Source of the DNA: Nocardia altamirensis NBRC 108246
GTDB lineage: Bacteria > Actinomycetota > Actinomycetes > Mycobacteriales > Mycobacteriaceae
Reading direction: 5' to 3'
DNA length: 64,000 bases
Assembly: GCF_001612685.1 (NCBI RefSeq)
Contig: NZ_BDAY01000016.1
Span: 62,001 to 126,000, forward strand
In this document: piece after piece, positions 62,978 to 64,000 of the stretch
Position numbering within the stretch: position 1 is the first letter of the stretch
Layout: the number at the start of each line of letters is the position of its first letter
Program-made: the position numbers and the translations under genes
The notes under the pieces: generated by a model
What the model saw: only the letters and a program-made list of their open reading frames with translations
Databases searched by the model: none
Told to the model about the DNA's origin: nothing

Positions 62978-63492
62978 CCCGACCTCCTCGTTAGTGGCCG
63001 TGTGGCCGTCCTACCCGCATCAACGCTGCCAGCCTACGCATGGTGTCCCCTTTGTCGGTTTTCTCAGTCGATTATCAGACACCAGCAGTCCCGGATTGAC
63101 GGACCGGTAGGAATTGTTTTACCGCGCTGAGTATGTCGTGAGAATCGAGTGTGAATATCGAACTGGGAACGGTTTGTCTGCGCACGGCATGGCGGGTTGC
63201 TCGAGGGATGCTCGACAGGCACGATGGCTTTCATTCGTGCACGGATGTGATGGGTGGTTCGTGGATGTGTCGGCGCCGACTCCGTTGCGGCTAGCCCACT
63301 CTGGGGCAGGCGACACGCCGGTGAATGGGCGGGTGCAGCAGTGCGGACGCACTCTTGCGTTCTTGCAAATGTAAGAGCATGATCCAGCTAGCCTAGTTGT
63401 GAACAACCGATCCGATGACCGGGATAACCGAATCGAGAGCCAATTATGTTGGTACAAAGCGTGTTGGTGTCGGGTGAGCCTGGGGTGTGGCG
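62978..63492. other. Intergenic region before the second DUF4254 gene
   Basis: 515 bases without a convincing gene. Two overlapping frames (63114-63374 plus, 63119-63505 minus) read as poor protein and are not called. A perfect small palindrome GTTGTGAACAAC lies at 63397-63408, resembling a DnaA-box-like or operator site about 85 bases before the DUF4254 start. Confidence 0.4.
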
Positions 63493-63936
63493 ATGAGTGC
63501 TCCAACGGTGGGGGTACTGCCGACAGCTCCGCAATTACTGTGTGCCTTTCAGGGGCGGCGTTTCCAGGACCGAGAAATGCTCAGGTCCGCGCATGCGCTC
63601 GCTGAGCTACACGCACGCCGTCAGCAGGTGCGGGACACCGCCCTGATTATCGAAATAGATTGTCGCCGAAGCGAGCTCGTCGACGACATCAATGATTGGA
63701 TCGGTAAGGAGATTCCACAGCATCGCAACGGGGCTTCCTTGCACACCGAGAGCCTCGGCGCGGTCGTCGACCGGATGGCACGCAGCTGGGTGGACGCGAA
63801 TCAAGCCATCGATGCCGAGGGCGCGCGCAGTGACAACACCCATAAACACTGGTACCACCTGGCCGAACTAGTTGACGGGTACACTGATCTGGTAACCGAC
63901 GTGGCCGGGGGCCGCCGCCGATTGCCCGAGCAATAG
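63493..63936 (+). CDS. DUF4254 family protein, copy 2
   Basis: 147 residues from ATG 63493 (GTG 63487 possible), the same length as copy 1 at 56153. Aligned features are LLCAFQGRRFQDREMLRSAH, LAELHARRQQ, and the C-terminal HWYHLAELVDGYTDLVTDVA with RRRLPEQ. Function unknown. The two copies flank a 7-kb stretch of transport and regulatory genes. Confidence 0.8.
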   Translation: MSAPTVGVLPTAPQLLCAFQGRRFQDREMLRSAHALAELHARRQQVRDTALIIEIDCRRSELVDDINDWIGKEIPQHRNGASLHTESLGAVVDRMARSWVDANQAIDAEGARSDNTHKHWYHLAELVDGYTDLVTDVAGGRRRLPEQ

Positions 63937-64000
63937 TGACACTGCCCGACAGCGTCGCTGCCCGAAAGGCGACGTCCCGAGCGTAGTCATCCGACCAGTG

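Noticed and set aside
63114..63374. 86-codon frame in the gap before the second DUF4254 gene
   Set aside because: TTG start without a ribosome binding site and no recognisable features; an equally long frame lies opposite.
1..64000. CRISPR arrays, tRNA or rRNA genes, insertion sequences
   Set aside because: I saw no regularly spaced repeats, no cloverleaf-like gene with a CCA end, no rRNA motifs and no transposase-like protein.

Overview
The window is high-GC actinobacterial chromosome and most resembles Nocardia or a close relative in Mycobacteriales. The evidence is frequent GTG starts, very GC-rich third codon positions, and a housekeeping gene order that follows the Mycobacterium tuberculosis block from rplS to the ispG/Rv2867c/Rv2864c-type genes. 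Recognisable members of that order are rplS, lepB, rnhB, DUF2469, yraN, yifB/comM, dprA, xerC, an M23 peptidase, rpsB, tsf, pyrH, frr, cdsA, rlmN, dxr, rip1, ispG, a GNAT protein and a penicillin-binding lipoprotein. The genus call is inference from gene order and protein style, not from a search. No rRNA, tRNA or CRISPR array was seen.

Layout. 1-12.0 kb: 3' part of tex, a membrane protein, a DoxX-like protein, a serine hydrolase, then the conserved block rplS, two tandem signal peptidases, rnhB, DUF2469, yraN-yifB-dprA (overlapping stop/start codons) and xerC. 12.1-19.2 kb is accessory: an MFS drug exporter divergent from its TetR regulator, an acetoacetate-decarboxylase-like protein, a DUF202 pair, an alkyl sulfatase, a YqeY-like and a DUF1990 protein. 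19.3-24.8 kb returns to core genes: M23 peptidase, rpsB, tsf, pyrH, frr, cdsA. 24.8-26.2 kb holds a two-gene winged-helix/nucleotidyltransferase operon resembling a type IV toxin-antitoxin pair. rlmN follows at 26.7 kb.

28-44.5 kb is a long accessory interval between rlmN and dxr. It contains a SEC-C protein, a MazF remnant, a secreted protein, an Rv3235-like protein, a retron-like reverse transcriptase with a structured upstream region and an AbiEi-like partner, a TetR gene with a siderophore-type ABC exporter/importer pair, a secreted polyesterase-like hydrolase, a TetR/Old Yellow Enzyme pair with twin operators, an unusual metallo-beta-lactamase-fold protein, and a LysR/DUF5997 pair. 44.6-51.4 kb is core again: dxr, rip1, ispG, GNAT and the penicillin-binding lipoprotein. 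dxr and ispG both serve isoprenoid precursor synthesis by the MEP pathway. 51.4-64 kb is mixed: a tiny secreted peptide, an ORF without a start codon, nitrobindin, an HxlR/SDR pair, a 2OG-Fe(II) oxygenase, two DUF4254 paralogues, an ImmA-like peptidase, an amino-acid permease, an ABC permease pair without its ATPase, an XRE regulator, a lipoprotein and a YggT protein.

The strongest candidates for something undescribed are the reverse transcriptase locus (30.7-33.0 kb), the 24.8-26.2 kb toxin-antitoxin-like operon with its palindromic promoter, and a dispersed repeat that sits exactly at a start codon (16.2 kb) and again on a stop codon (45.7 kb).
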